From: Megalonaias nervosa
Taxonomy: Eukaryota; Mollusca; Bivalvia; Unionida; Unionidae
Direction: 5' to 3'
Length of the DNA: 64,000 nt
Assembly: GCA_016617855.1 (NCBI GenBank)
Contig: JAECUM010001752.1
Span: 158,994-222,993 of the forward strand
Shown here: one piece after another, positions 1-41,924 of the stretch
Layout of the letters: the number at the start of each line of letters is the position of its first letter
Numbering within the stretch: the first letter of the stretch is position 1
The notes under the pieces: model-generated
Seen by the model: the letters and a program-made list of their open reading frames with translations, nothing else
Database searches by the model: none
What the model was told of the DNA's origin: nothing
Program-made: the position numbers and the translations under genes

Positions 1-1118
1 CACCATATCACAACGGCAAGATTTTCTTTTGGTGCCCAGAGCAAAGTATAAATCTATTTGCAAAGCCAAAATAACACACCTTTCCTCTGTATTTACACTG
101 TACTCAAACAAAATCTGAAAAATTATGGTGGTTGAAGTTGAGACTACTATCATGTCTTTGATGTCTGCATAATGCTGAAGGCAATGAAGGCAAGCACACA
201 GTAATTAACCAATCCAAAACAAAGAACCATCATGTTTAGGTTAAATGCTGAGGCCATATGCTGATCTGTCTTTGTCTGAAGTTCAAGTCTAACTTCATTT
301 TATAACACAAATCAAAGCCACTAAAACCATTGCTTAATGGTAATTGCTGGATAAATGAATCGTTTATGAATGAATTTTAAGAAATTGTTCCTATTATGGT
401 GTCGTATAAAAGCGACTTTCAGACATTACAAGTCTGAAGAAGTACAGATCTCAATAAAGCCAGAGCAGGCATTAACTCTGAACTGAAAATATGAAACATT
501 ATATTTAGTTTTGACAATTTACTTCCTTTTTCAAGAAAGTGGAGGACTTTCCAAGGAAAATACAAACTTTTTTTAATTCAAGGACTTTTCAAAGTTGTAC
601 AAACCATGTCATTCATGGAGATTGAATCTGTGTCAGGTAGGTGCTTTTAATAATGCCAAATGAATCTCCTCCCATACACTTAATCCCCTAAGAGGATAGT
701 GATACCAAATCAGAAAATGCAGGCATCTTCTAGACTTAGACCAATGTGTATCAAATGGATGAACACAAACCTAAATTGCATGAACACTGGAAATTTCTGT
801 TTAGGAAATTCCATATAAACATTAGCTCCATATTTCTGACATTTGGTGGTAATAAACTGTACATGATAAAAAGGATCTTTTTACTGACAAATATTAATCC
901 ACAAAATACATTTTAAAAAATTACATAATGATTTTGTCGATATGTGACCTTAACAAGGCCAAATGATAAAATAGACCATAAAAATGATAATGATAATTTG
1001 TGTTTTGGACATGCAGCATCTAATAAAATTAGAACCTGGTGGTAAATCAGACATACATGCAGTCTGATAGATAAGCTGACAGACTCGTTACCAGACAGAG
1101 GAAAAACAGACAGAATGT

Positions 1119-1142
1119 TGGACAGACAGACAGACAGACAGA
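1119..1142. repeat. GACA microsatellite
   Basis: Uninterrupted GACA tetranucleotides, with looser copies nearby. Confidence 0.9.
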
Positions 1143-1913
1143 AAGATATTCAGGGGAGAAGGGAAAACAGATAAACAGACTGACAGAATGAGAGACAACT
1201 TCATAGGTTACAAGAAGGGATAAGTATATAGTGAAAGGAAAGGGAATGGGAAACTGAACTGAGACAATGGAGACTAAAGTCTGCCAATGGTCAAGTAGTA
1301 GTGATGGTGGTGGTTGTGGTGGTCATGGTGTTATGGTAGTGCTATGAAAAGATGCAGCGAGACAAACAGTACAGTCACATCATACCTTTCTTCCTCCTCT
1401 CCCTCCACATTGATCTTACCAGTTTCCGTTTGTTGTCTATTATAGTCAATAGCAAATTATTATTTTAAAATAACAGATTAAAATCATAATTAAGCTCACT
1501 GGATATGAGTGTGTGGTTTGTGGGAAAGAGAAAATAAGACGGAGTTCTCTCACATCCATTTAGATATAAGGTAGAGAATTCCTGCCCCTCTTCTGTTGTT
1601 TTTATGTTACTACTGAACCTAGAGATGCCAATGCAATGAGCTAATGGAGAATACATGCAACTAGATGTATTCAAAACAATTGTAAGGTGTGAAAATTTTG
1701 CATTTTATAAGTTAGTGAAGAAAGTACAATGCAAAAACGATTAAACTATTACTTATTATATATTTAAGTTTAAAATACTAGAAGTAGAAAGACCCCAAAT
1801 AATTATGCATCTGAAAGCTCTGCACAAGAGACTCCATCGTATATGTGCTGAAAGCAAGATTTCAGAATCGTGAATGAACCTGAATGCATTGCTAAATGCA
1901 TGTCAAGAGTATA

Positions 1914-2160
1914 CTTTAACGTGGTCAAGTAGGTGCCTAGAGTCAACATGGTCAAGTAGGTGCCTAGAGTCAACGTGGTCGAGTAGGTGCCTTGATTGAT
2001 ATTAAACTTCAATGTGGTCAAGTACATGTAGGTGCCTTGATTGATCTTAAACTTCAACATAGTCAAGTAGGTGCCTAGAGTCAACGTGGTTGAGTAGGTG
2101 CCTTGATTGATCTTAAACTTCAATGTGGTCAAGTAGGTGCCTTGATTGATCTTAAACTAA
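1914..2160. repeat. Minisatellite mixing 27- and 39-bp units
   Basis: GTGGTCAAGTAGGTGCCT is followed alternately by AGAGTCAAC or by TGATTGATCTTAAACTTCAA, about eight repeats. The 109-residue minus-strand reading frame over it is a repeat artefact. Confidence 0.88.
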
Positions 2161-2929
2161 ATATTATTTGTTGTTCTAAGAATTAATCCAAATATAGTTT
2201 TAACAAAGTCTGTTCTTTCTGGATTACTAGGAGATCTGAAACTTAGTTGTCATCATGAATCTTTTGGATGAAAATTATTGATTATTATGGACTTGCAAAA
2301 TGGCAGTTGGGTACTAAACTGGGCCAAGAAAGGAGGATGCTGGGTCAGAACACTGCCAGTGCTGGGCACTACACCTTTTTCCAATATGTAATGCTTTCAT
2401 TTTGTCATCAAAGCAAGTGACGACCAGTCTAGTTTACAATGGATCACACCTCTTGGTTGGTTGCATCTAAAAATGTGCATGCACTTTAATACTGATTTTG
2501 TTGCTGTGGTTACGTAATCATCTGGCAATCAATACTGATTGGAGTGCAAGCAAAATAAGCTGAATAACTGCCACTTAAAGGTACATGTATGTGGAATCAA
2601 ATTCTAAAACCTTAATTCTCAAGTTGAAATAGTTGATACAACGTGTCAACATGACCTGTAGGACCTGTACTTTAACCTGTGAAAGCCAAATACAAGCAAG
2701 GAAGCCGAATAATGGCAGAGCATTTTTCTGCACAGAAATTATAGGGCAGTCTTTGAAGTTTACATAGAGAATGAGACAATACATTTTACATATTCTAGTG
2801 AAAAATATGGACAAATGTGGAGATATTTAAGTTTAAACCGTAACATCTTAGAAGAAAGGGGAATTTGTTCCAAAACTATGTGTACTAATATATGTGACCT
2901 AAGTTGGTAAAAATTCTGATCATACAGTA

Positions 2930-3147
2930 ATAAACTTGTCCTGAATGACATGCTATGTGTCACCAGAGGTCATTATTCTGACACCAGGCCAAACCAATCC
3001 TAACATTAACCTCTTAATGCCAAGCACTTAGTGATGCAGCTGTCAGTACCATTTTTATAAGTCTTTGGTATGACTCAGCCAGGGTTCAAGCCTGTGATTT
3101 CCTGTGTACAAGGTGGACACTCTAACCACTAAGCCATCAGAGCAGTA
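2930..3147 (-). mobile_element. tRNA-derived SINE, family B, 3'-truncated/diverged copy
   Basis: On the minus strand it reads from CTGCTCTGATGGCTTAGTGG through a B-box-like GGCTTGAACCC into the GGCATTAAGAGGTTA body, then fades out. The poly-CA tail is missing. Confidence 0.8.
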
Positions 3148-3673
3148 GGACAATTATGACCCCAATCATATGGCACTCATTGATTTCATTATATCAATAC
3201 ACTGTAATGAGTGACCACTTGCAAAATATTTTTTGGCAAAATATATATTTTGTCACTACTTTGAAAGATTTGAAAATAAAAACAGATAAACACCAATGAC
3301 CTTTATTTAATCCTTTGTAATCATAACCACTTAGGAGGGTCTCAAGGCAAAATTGTAATCAAGCCAAAAAGCAGATCATTCTGAACATTGCTGTTGTTAA
3401 TGCAAAAAAAAAAAAAGAAAAAAAAAAAAGATAACACTAATGAACTTTATTTAATCCTTTAAAACCATGACCGCTTAGAAGAGTCTATTCTAAACACAAA
3501 AAAAATAAAATTGGATTTAGCTGCCATTTTCTCAAATCAAAAGATTATGTAATGTCATATGCTACAGGCTGTAAACCAGTCTAAAGAACATGTGACTGAC
3601 ATCCACTGTGGTACTGATGTTATATTTTTGAGTTATATCTTTACTGCTACATAAAATTATTTTGAGCAGATAG

Positions 3674-3882
3674 TTGTTGCGAGTTTATCACTATTTTCAG
3701 CACATGATATGCTATACATGACAGCCAGTACAAATGTTGGAAGAAGAACTTGGAAAGAACCACTGACCACTGGGAAGCTATTGGCAAGCTTTCTCATATA
3801 ACCTATCTGGCTGAGCCCGAGACTCGAACCCATGTGAATAGAAGATCTGTAAAGGTGAGTGCCTTAGATGACTTGGTCACCC
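3674..3882 (-). mobile_element. tRNA-derived SINE, family A
   Basis: Minus-strand copy with CATGGGTTCGAGTCTCGGGC B box, GAGAAAGCTTGCCAATAGCT body, and a 3' end near GATAAACTCGCAAC. Confidence 0.82.
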
Positions 3883-4269
3883 AATGAATGCAATACTTTA
3901 ACAAGAACTAAGAATAAAGAATAAAAGCCTGCACAGTGGTTATGGGCATTTTTCCTTCTTAAAAATGCTGAACATTGGCCCTGAAAACTGCCATCTTACA
4001 CAAACCTCTTCTGAGAGACAACCTGTCTTGACAGTCCATAGTTTGCTGGTAGAATGGGTGGTCTCTCAAGACAGGTTTTACTGTATTGTAGAGAACTTTG
4101 TCTATAGTCCCAATTGTAATGTCATTTTCCTCAAATGGACATATGGGTAGGGATTAATATCTATGCTATCCAGGCTGAACGTGCAGTTACATGCAGGCAT
4201 GCAGATGCATGCATAAACATGCATAACGTGATGCACATGCAATGAAACTTTCATAAACCCAAAGACTAT

Positions 4270-4313
4270 TCTCTCTCTCTCACACACACACACACATACA
4301 CATACACACACGC
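4270..4313. repeat. CT then CA microsatellite
   Basis: A CT run passes into a CA run with two ATA interruptions. Confidence 0.92.
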
Positions 4314-4344
4314 ATTGTAATTTCTCTAAACCTGTAAAATGTTA

Positions 4345-4830
4345 CAGTAATTTGGTCTCCAGAGTGGTAACAAGTTTTCATCAATATCAGACTGCAAAAC
4401 AAATTTGAGAAAAATATTATCAAAAATACACTTGCTCCATTGTTCACAATCTGAGCAAATTAAATCCAAGGTATCATTATTAATTAATTTCACTCATAAT
4501 CATATTCAATCAAGATCTTAATTAAGTGTCATCAAAGTTATATCGAAACTACTGTCTCTAGGATGGTAAATCACCTAATTAATATGCATGGATCGTGCTT
4601 ATCCAAAATCTAAACGATTTAAGCCTACTGACCAAGTCTGATCAAAACTGGATCAAAAATACAGTCTCCAGAGTGGATACAAGATCAAACAATCAGATGC
4701 AAGATTACCTTCTTAGCATGGATATTAATCATGACTGAACCAATGAAAGATCTTGAAGATATAAGCCCACATTCAAAGTCTGATCAAAATCGGAACAGTA
4801 GTAGTAAACTATGCCAATCAGATACTCAGT
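4345..4830 (+). repeat. Tandem-unit dispersed repeat P4
   Basis: Diverged units carry CTCCAGAGTGG, CAATCAGATGCAAGAT and AGTCTGATCAAAA blocks, with about 150 bp between cognate blocks. The same blocks recur at 10500-11200. Confidence 0.6.
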
Positions 4831-4922
4831 TTTGTTTTGTTAGGCAGTAACAACACTTTTAACATATTACTGGCTATATCATGCCAAGGCAATGTGAGTT
4901 AAGTGCCTTTCCCACTAGGCCT

Positions 4923-5802
4923 TGTTATGTATATGTAATTTAATTACTCGTGTTTTAGTTTTAAATTTCTTTTTTTTATTTTATTTTATTTCATTACATG
5001 TTACTGTAATAACTCTATTCACTGGATTTGACATTTTTCCAGAAAATTCAGTTCAGTTCTGTTAAACCTGATAAACACGCAGTAATAGAAACTTTGTATC
5101 TTTTGCTGACCTATATTCAGAATCAGTTTCAGCTTTGGTGTAAACTTTTTTTTATTATTGAATCTTATAGTAAGATTCGTTCAGTAGAATCAAATTCGTC
5201 CATGGCGGACGTCATAGCCGGCGTGTGGTGTTACTACGCCGCTTGAACTAAGTGATCACGTGACCCCATCATGGGGATCTAAATTGTGTTTCAGTTAGGG
5301 TTAAAACTGACGTTTCATAGTGATTTTATTCAGTCGTAATTCATACCTTCGGAGCTCAAAGGTATTTTTGTTGTTACCAGTTTGAGTTGAATTTTTTATT
5401 TAAAATAATTTATTTTCCCTGGAAATATCTAGTGCTCATTTGAATTTTTGGACAAAGACATTTATTGGAAATTATTCGGAATTCCAAACTGGAATATTAT
5501 TCTTGGTGATTCAACAAGGAACTGTTGACACATCAGGACAAAGCAGGTTATAGAAGACATCATCGCCTTCCATCTTGGAACTTCATCGAGATTTGAACTT
5601 TGATTCACTTAGAACTTTTTATTGATAGGACTTATATTTTTCAATTATTGGATATATTTTTGGATTTGATTCATAAACCGTAAGTCCTTTTTCTTATTTT
5701 TACCTTGTTTTCTAGAGAAATAAATTATTTTGTTAAATTTTACAAAGCATGTTGGCTTCACTCTTTTCTTTGTTGCTTTTGTATGAGCCTAGACACGTAA
5801 CA
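4923..5802 (+). mobile_element. Solo LTR of the same Gmr1-like family
   Basis: The 880 bp begins TGTTATG and ends CGTAACA, flanked by GCCT on both sides (4919-4922 and 5803-5806). It matches the LTRs at 20828 and 26758 in reverse orientation along its length, for example the TTTAATTACTCGTG start and the ATAAATTATTTTGTTAAA and ATGAGCC segments near the end. No internal coding region is present, so it is the product of LTR-LTR recombination. It lies antisense to GALNT2. Short reading frames inside it are not genes. Confidence 0.92.
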
Positions 5803-5821
5803 GCCTTATGTCCAGATGAGA

Positions 5822-6375
5822 TGATAATGAAACAAAAGTCCCTCAAAGGAGACTGACACTAAAGTGGTCAAATAGAATTTCCAAGAATTGAAGATAATAT
5901 CATTTCTTCCTTGTAACTGCTCAGTGTTGAATGTCAACATGGCCTTCTGTTCAGGAGGAGCAGCAATAACAAGACTTTCAAGATGGCTGCTGTGGTGGCC
6001 ATATTGGACATTAGATCATCAACATTTTCCTTTAGGAGCAACCTGACATTATAAGAATCTTTTAGTTAAAACACCATGTTAATATGACCATTGAATCACC
6101 AGGAGTAGCAATAAGCAAGAAGATTCAAGATAGCTGCTGTGGCAACCATATTGAATGCCTGAGATAAACCATTTTCATTTAGGACCAACTAGACTAAAGG
6201 ATGAATGTGTGTGTGTACAGTTTAAATGACAATCCTGCAAGTAGTTCTGGAGGAGTAGTGATAATAAACGTTTGCAAATGAACAGATGGATGATGGACAA
6301 CGGGCAGCAGACCATCCAGTAAGACCTCTTGTCTATAACCAGTAGAGCTAATCAAAAACTGCTGGACGATTTGCA
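5822..6375 (+). mobile_element. Dispersed element P1 with about 140-bp internal tandem units (short copy)
   Basis: Starts near AACAAAAGTCCCTCAAAGG and holds two units marked by AAGATGGCTGCTGTGG and ACCATTTTCATTTAGGACC, 142 bp apart. It ends with a distinct tail through GGAGGAGTAGTGATAA to GAGCTAATC. The same layout is at 30300 and 47965. Confidence 0.7.
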
Positions 6376-6873
6376 AAGACTAAAGGTTCATACAACTAAA
6401 TATGTACATTTAAGCATGAATTAAAAACTAAGCAATGAAGATGGCAGGATAATGCTTTCTTTTCTTCAAAAGCGTATATACAGGAAAACTGTGGGACAAC
6501 ACAATATTACTTTCACTACTGCAAATGGGATATTCTACATGAAGTGAGTATAGGACAGAACTCAAGACAATAAACTCTCCCTACAATGAACCTGTGTAAT
6601 CGGAAGAGTCAAATTAAAATTTTTGACCAGAATGTGAAGTCATAGTCAGGCAAATAAACTTGTGGCAGTTTTAGGCCAAAGAAATACTCAGGGCCCAATT
6701 TAAACTAGTTCACTGTAGTATTATCACAATGAAAATTAAGAATATGGATTAAAGCTAACTGCAAAATGATTCATCTGACCTAAAAGGATTCTGGATATTT
6801 TCCAAGAAGTGACTAAATAACATCATGTCACTGTATTCATTATTAAAAAAAACAAGGTTTCCATGCCACTTAC

Positions 6874-36049
<29,176 letters not shown>

Positions 36050-36096
36050 CTGAAACAGAAAGAAACAAACTTCATCATAAGCAAACTAGCAATATT

Positions 36097-36212
36097 ACCC
36101 TAAAAGACTAAATACTATAGTCAGAAAAACTTGATGAGGACAAAACTTGAACATTACCCCAAAAGACTGAGTACTACAGTCAGAAAACTGGATGAGAACA
36201 AAACCTGAACAC
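36097..36212. repeat. About 59-bp tandem duplication
   Basis: The ACCCTAAAAGACTAAATACT block with following TATAGTCAGAAAA and GACAAAACTTGAACA repeats once with about ten differences, just upstream of a GALNT2 exon. Confidence 0.8.
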
Positions 36213-37275
36213 AAAATGTTGGTGACAATATCTATACTACAGATGCAGCTTACCTTATGCCTAGACACATATAAAGTGGAAAGAGCTTAAACTATGTTGG
36301 AGCAGGAGCAGTTTTTGTTTTCTGATATTCTCATAACTACATAACCTGCATTAATTCATTTTCTTCGTTAGTTTTGTAACACATTAAAGTCATTCAGTTT
36401 CACAATGGCAAATATAAGCATAAATTACATGAAGTTTTAAGTCAGATCTGTATATTAAATAAAAGTTTATATTCAAAACTGGTTATGAGAGCAAGGCAAT
36501 TACAGACAATTAGAGGTGTAAGCACTAGAAATGTAGGAGAGAGTAACAAGTCTGGATCTGTTCTGCAATTCAAAGCAAAAGAAAGATAAAACCCCTTCCA
36601 TTTTTAATTTTTTTTCCCCAACCATTCAATGAATGTTTTCCATGTCTATGATTGGTAGTTAAATCAACATCAACATCTACTGGGGTGGACTCTGCCTTCA
36701 TTCCATCCCTTGTGGCCTCATTCCGAATCCATCCCCAATCTCTTTCTGTGTCATAATCCACATCACTTCACATGCACAGAAAGTTAAAAATGACTTTAAG
36801 ATTAACTGACCCATCCCTGATGTAAATAAATGGCATAAAGATGTCATTATACTTAATAATGATTATACAATGGAGAATGCAGGGAATATATTAAAATTAT
36901 TAACAGTAAAAATAAAACAAGTACTGGCTGTCCCAAAAAATTTGAATGCCGAATGATAGTTTTGGTTGGTTTAGAAAGAACATTTTTTTTTTTTCAAATT
37001 TAGTGGCTGGAGGCAGGACAAGTAGGTCAGATAATCTACAGAAGCAGGAATATTCTTTTCATGTTGACCAGGTGTGGGACAGTGTAATTTAGATATTTTT
37101 GTCTTGCCATTGTTAAGCAGAGGTGGAATTCTAGCTCTTAAGGAATCCCTATTTCATAAAATATCTGTGCACTGATTAAATTACCTCTCAAAGAATAATG
37201 TTGCAAAGTAAATTAAACCTAAGTGGTCACATATGCTTTTGGTGTGATGCAACTAATGCAATGCACTTTCCTGAT

Positions 37276-37355
37276 AGTAACATGGGTAACAGAATAGTAA
37301 CATGGGTGACAGAATAGTAACAGTGGTGACAGAATAGTAATATGTGTGACAGAAT
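37276..37355. repeat. 20-bp minisatellite, four units
   Basis: AGTAACATGGGTGACAGAAT repeated four times with one or two changes per unit. Confidence 0.88.
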
Positions 37356-37516
37356 ATAGAAACTTCAGTCCAATGTATCTCTAGCAGCCACTCATTTGAA
37401 AAGGCCAAACTGGCTCCTTGTAAATAGGTGACCTTTATGAATGCAGATTCACTATTCAAACCTGTGTTTTAGCAAAAACCATGCACTAAATGCCATTATA
37501 ATTATTAAAATTACAT

Positions 37517-37517
37517 C

Positions 37518-37572
<55 letters not shown>
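37517..37572. repeat. ATT microsatellite
   Basis: About 18 uninterrupted ATT triplets. Confidence 0.95.
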
Positions 37573-37954
37573 TCAGGAAATTATCATTTCCTATTCAAAG
37601 AATTCATCATATAAATTTGTCATTTATAAACACTGGTGGAAAAGGATTTCATTGAACTGAAGCTTTCTCTCAGCCTCTTTATCATGCAGTACATTTTTGC
37701 TCATGTATACTGTAAGGAGGTAGTTAGCTATCCGCTTGTTTACTGCAGCTGAGCTGCAGCTATATCATATGGAAAACATCTAGGCCAATTTAGAAAATGT
37801 CAACAATTTTCAAGAATATAAGATGCCTTTTCCCTTGAAACACTGTTCCCATTATGTATTTACGCCAGATGTGCATAAGTTTTTATCATCAGTTCTGTGT
37901 TCTTGCAGAATCTGGCACAGCATTTCTTGAAAATTCTGAACCAATTGAATATTT

Positions 37955-38143
37955 TATATGAAATCTAGTGACTAATGTGTTGGTCCATTATCCATTCTTG
38001 TATATGAAATCTTGTGACTGAAGTATTGGTCCAGTATCCATTCTTATATATGAAATCTAGTGACTGAAGTGTTGGTCCATTATCTATTCTTGTCTATGAA
38101 ATACAGTGACTGAAGTCTTGGTCCATTATCCATTCTTGCATTA
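37955..38143. repeat. About 52-bp tandem repeat, 3.5 units
   Basis: TATATGAAATCTAGTGACTG, AAGTGTTGGTCCATTATCCA and TTCTTG repeat in order. Confidence 0.88.
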
Positions 38144-38680
38144 AAGAGTAAACACATGATCAAATGTGTTTCAAAATTTTTATCTCAAACATGGATGGAG
38201 GTTTAATGAAGATCTGACATATACATTGTGACTGTCTGTTTGTCTGTCTCAGACCACAATGTATTTTGCACATACTATTACAATGCCTTAACTGTTTGCT
38301 TTTTTTACTCAAAACAATTACCACTAACTTGCTGAGCTGAAATTAGCAGTGTTTCAAAACTCATTGTTATTTTTGATACTATAAACAATATGTAGGAAGA
38401 GCATATCATGACTATGCCTGTCAAATGAATTATTATTGCTAGTAACACTGATATAAACAGTTGAATAAATCTGATTCAAATTAAGGGTAGAATCAGTTCT
38501 CTATTCATCTTTCCTGATGAATATATTTAGCACAGTCATTGGCACAAAACCAAACTTGCCCAAAATTCTGAGTTGGGAGCTGTATGGATGACAATTTGTC
38601 TTGAAACTTTACTCCAAGCACAAATTTCTAAGCAATATTGTGGCTTTATTCAAACCTTTAAAATAACAATGGAGAGATTA

Positions 38681-38900
38681 CCACATATACTTGCTTAAAA
38701 GTTGAGTAAAACTTCCAACTGCACAGACCGAGATCTGCCAATGCAAAATATACCAGCAGATCTGGGTATATGCAGTTTGTTAGGAGAAATCAGTAGAACA
38801 ACATAGATTCCAATATGACAGCACATTATGTGATGGCTGATCATCGTCTATGTTGTTTGCAGTTTGAAACAACTAAAAAGTAAGTACAGTATATATGGTA
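38681..38900. mobile_element. Foldback MITE, short form
   Basis: Two hairpins in tandem (38715-38785 and about 38800-38873) lie between terminal inverted repeats CCACATATAC and GTATATATGG, flanked by TA. Ends match the element at 52072; the long middle is missing. Confidence 0.7.
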
Positions 38901-39461
38901 ACCAATTCCAATTTAAAGTTATTGACTGATTGACTTGAGAACAGTGAATATAAGGAAGATAAATCATGTTTACACAACAATCTGCCTTACATGTCTGTAC
39001 CTAAACACCTAATCAATGCCTCTCTTAGAAAAACAAATGCTTCATTTGAATAGTCAATATGACTCAGTGACCACTTTAAGTAGTAACCACTGTCTAGATA
39101 GGTGTTATGTATCTTTAATTAATACAGTCTGCTTGACTTTTGTCTGTGACTCAGGTTAGAGCTTGGGCCTACCCAACTATTGCCATCTTTTTTTTACAGA
39201 TGTTTACTTGAATCTGAGTTTTCAAGACCTACTGTGATTATGAACTTAGAATGTTTTGGAGGTGAACAAGTCAACAATATTTTGGAATTTTTCCATTAGA
39301 AATGACCCACATCCAAGGCATTTTGTTGCATCATAAGTCAGGTGACAGTTTGTATATAAATAGAAATTGTAAACAAAGTCTTCATTCCTATCTTAAGACC
39401 AGTCTGTGGAATCGGTTTTAGTTGTGTTCAGTTATAGTTATAGAGTAATTATTTATCTAAA

Positions 39462-39799
39462 CTGACTGCTCTGGTGGCCTAGTGGTTAGAGCATCTGCCT
39501 CGGATGCAGGAAGTCGCGGGTTCGAACCCGGGCCAAGTCATATCAAAGACTTCTAAAAATGGTACTAACAGCTGCCTTGCTTGGCTCTCAGCATTAAGAG
39601 GTTACTGTTAGGACTGGTTGGCCTGGTGTCAGGATAATATGACTGGGTGGGACATGATGGTACATGTCTGTGGCATGATGCCCCAGTGCAAGACATCATT
39701 ATAAACTGCCACACTGCAGACATTGTAGCGATTTGACTGAAAAATTGTTAAAACTAAGTTAAAAAACCAAATCACACACACACACACAAACACACACAC
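39462..39799 (+). mobile_element. tRNA-derived SINE, family B, intact copy
   Basis: The tRNA-like head has an A box (TGGCCTAGTGG, 39475-39485) and B box (GGTTCGAACCC, 39519-39529). The conserved body includes GCATTAAGAGGTTA and GGCCTGGTGTCAGGATAAT, and the tail is a CA-rich run. An 11-base duplication ATTTATCTAAA (39451-39461 and 39800-39810) flanks it exactly. The body resembles widespread molluscan SINEs (V/RUDI type); that assignment is from memory. Confidence 0.88.
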
Positions 39800-40344
39800 A
39801 TTTATCTAAATTATTCATTGCAATTACAGTAAACAATAAAGTCATGAGCTATTTGTTAATTACACTGTGAAGTCAACTGTGGTTCTAGTGTTAAGAAGAT
39901 AAGAAAAATGTAGCCTACTTATGCAAAAGGGAAATGCTGGGACATGTGTAGTTGCTCTGTGCATTATGGAAAGAAATAAACTAACTAGTTTGTGTGTCCT
40001 TGAAAACAATCATACAAACAATTTCCTGTAATCAGATGCATATGAACAGATTTTATTACCTGGAATAGACTTAAATTTTGATGGTTACTGAACCACAGGT
40101 GTGCAGAACATGACCATCATGTACCCAACTTGGAAGTGAAAGTAACAAACAGATCACTGCACTATACAGGCAAATGCTCAATTCAACTGTGCTCGCGTTG
40201 CACATTGGTTAATATGATTTTTCATTGAACATTCTATGTCAAAATTCATAAAAAGTATGTCTACAGTCCCTTTAAAGTACTGCTGCTATAATATCACTAC
40301 AGCATATGAAAGATAATCTGCAATGTGGGCTCGTCGGATTTTTG

Positions 40345-40499
40345 GCAAATTTCACACTGCAACCGACCCACAGGAAGCAACTGGCAAGCTTTCTCACATA
40401 CCCACACTGTACAAGCTGAGACTCACACCCGCATGGACGGAGGTGAGATATGAATGATATGTAAAGACAAGCACCTTAAACACTCATCCATCCCGAAGC
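40345..40499 (-). mobile_element. tRNA-derived SINE, family A, truncated
   Basis: Minus-strand copy covering the head (GGGTGTGAGTCTCAGC B box) and TATGTGAGAAAGCTTGCCAG, then lost after GTGGGTCGGTT. The 3' half is absent. Confidence 0.75.
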
Positions 40500-41924
40500 A
40501 AGCACGAAGCCAGATGGATTTTTGTATCAATAAATTACCCATAATACTATAGTAACCATTACCTGACAGCAAAGGTCCATAATTGACCATTCACTGTCAA
40601 TCATTTCCTAAATGTAACATTCATCATTTGATAGCAGTGAGGACAAGAAAATTTGGACAAGGGAAGAACAATGGTGTTCGCTATATAAAACAAGATTCTA
40701 TCAATTTTTAAGAGATACTTCAACTAGTATGGAATGAATGTGTTTTAAGGCGACCACATGCAATTTTGTCAAAATATCATTACCTTTCTCTTTAAGGAAT
40801 AAACTCCATATTTTTAAAAGGAAATCACTAAGGAAATTGGGAGAAGTAAAAAACAATAAGTATTGATCATTTTCATAATATTTGCTGCAATTCATCATAC
40901 CATCTCATAATATTTTCAAACACCAAAGGCATTTTGAAAACAAAAAATAAAGTGGTTCATGTAAGTCTCCGTAAGGAATTAAAAAACTATCCATTTAAAT
41001 TTCAACCAATCTGTACATTTGCATTATACATTTATATACACCACTCCCTCAATAACTCGTGCACAACAGGGTCCACAAACATAGACCGCGTTATAAGCGA
41101 GGGCGCGAGTTACGAACGGACCTCCAAAAATTGAAAAAAATTGCTTGGACATCGAGAAAACAGCTGGGGGGTGGGGTGTCAGGGTTAGGGAACTTTGCTG
41201 TTTAATGACTGAATCCTCATTTTACATTCACGTCAATAATAATTTTTAATAATGCACTTTTTCTAATGAAGTTGTTCATTATTCTGTTTAAATAACATTT
41301 ATTTTCAAAATGTCCAACATGTGAAAGATCGTCCCAACTGGTTTCAACAACCATTACGTTTACACGAAAACGTGTGTATTACATCACTGCTTTTTGTTTT
41401 CTTGATGAGTCTGGTTCCCGGAGTGGTATGGCATTATATCCTGCCAAATTGGGAGTCAAAAGAGCAGGGAACTAGACTAACTGTTGATACACCACCAAAC
41501 AAGATTCCTTTTGTTCAAAAAACAAGCGAAATTTTCGTGAGACAATCGTCTACATCAAATCTCAATTTTTGTGCTGTTCAATTAGTACAGTATTGATATC
41601 GTGATTTCATTGGAAGTAATAATGAAACTTTTTATCATTCTTGAGGATATCTCAAAGTGCCAGTTCAAGAATTCTCTGAAACTCGCTTGCCCACAATGGT
41701 CTGTATCTGTGAAACCAAGCTCTTTATTTTACAAAGTATAGTATTCTCTTCGCTTGGTTGCCGTGCTATCTTTGATCACAGTTACCAGTGAGTTGGTTAA
41801 TTTAAGGTAGTTTATGCTACATACACAATAACATTTATAACAGCATTCAACTGATCAAATGAAGTGAGTTCACCCGACATACAAATAACTTTTTCAACAA
41901 GAAAGCCTGGTGCTGCATGTTGAC

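Larger units (their letters stand above)
1..6873. other. Intron downstream of the last visible GALNT2 exon
   Basis: Beyond the listed SINEs, solo LTR, minisatellite and arrays P1 and P4, I see only AT-rich unique-looking sequence with poly-A runs (3405-3430) and a GGT-rich patch (1300-1340). I looked for the ricin-lectin exons of GALNT2 on the minus strand and did not recognise one, so they probably lie left of the window. Confidence 0.6.
36050..41924. other. Upstream sequence, probably GALNT2 intron
   Basis: Holds duplications and minisatellites (36097, 37276, 37955), an ATT run, a foldback MITE and two SINEs. A CpG-bearing stretch at 41040-41600 includes a 91-residue frame (MKDRPNWFQQ...) with no recognisable homology; I think it is part of a decayed element. 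No GALNT2 exon was found. Confidence 0.5.

Noticed and set aside
1803..2132. A 109-residue minus-strand protein rich in LTTLKF repeats.
   Set aside because: Translation of a minisatellite.
4845..4920. A second family C SINE copy as target of the solo LTR.
   Set aside because: Only the GCCAAGGCAAT tail and weak flanking similarity are visible, and no head remains after the LTR.
39470..39535. A tRNA gene (cloverleaf-like with A and B boxes).
   Set aside because: It is the head of a SINE: the same body and CA tail follow, it has a SINE target duplication, and diverged copies occur at 2930 and 54855.
41321..41596. A 91-residue plus-strand membrane-like protein.
   Set aside because: No signal, domain or splice support; neighbouring sequence looks like a decayed element with CpG-bearing repeats.
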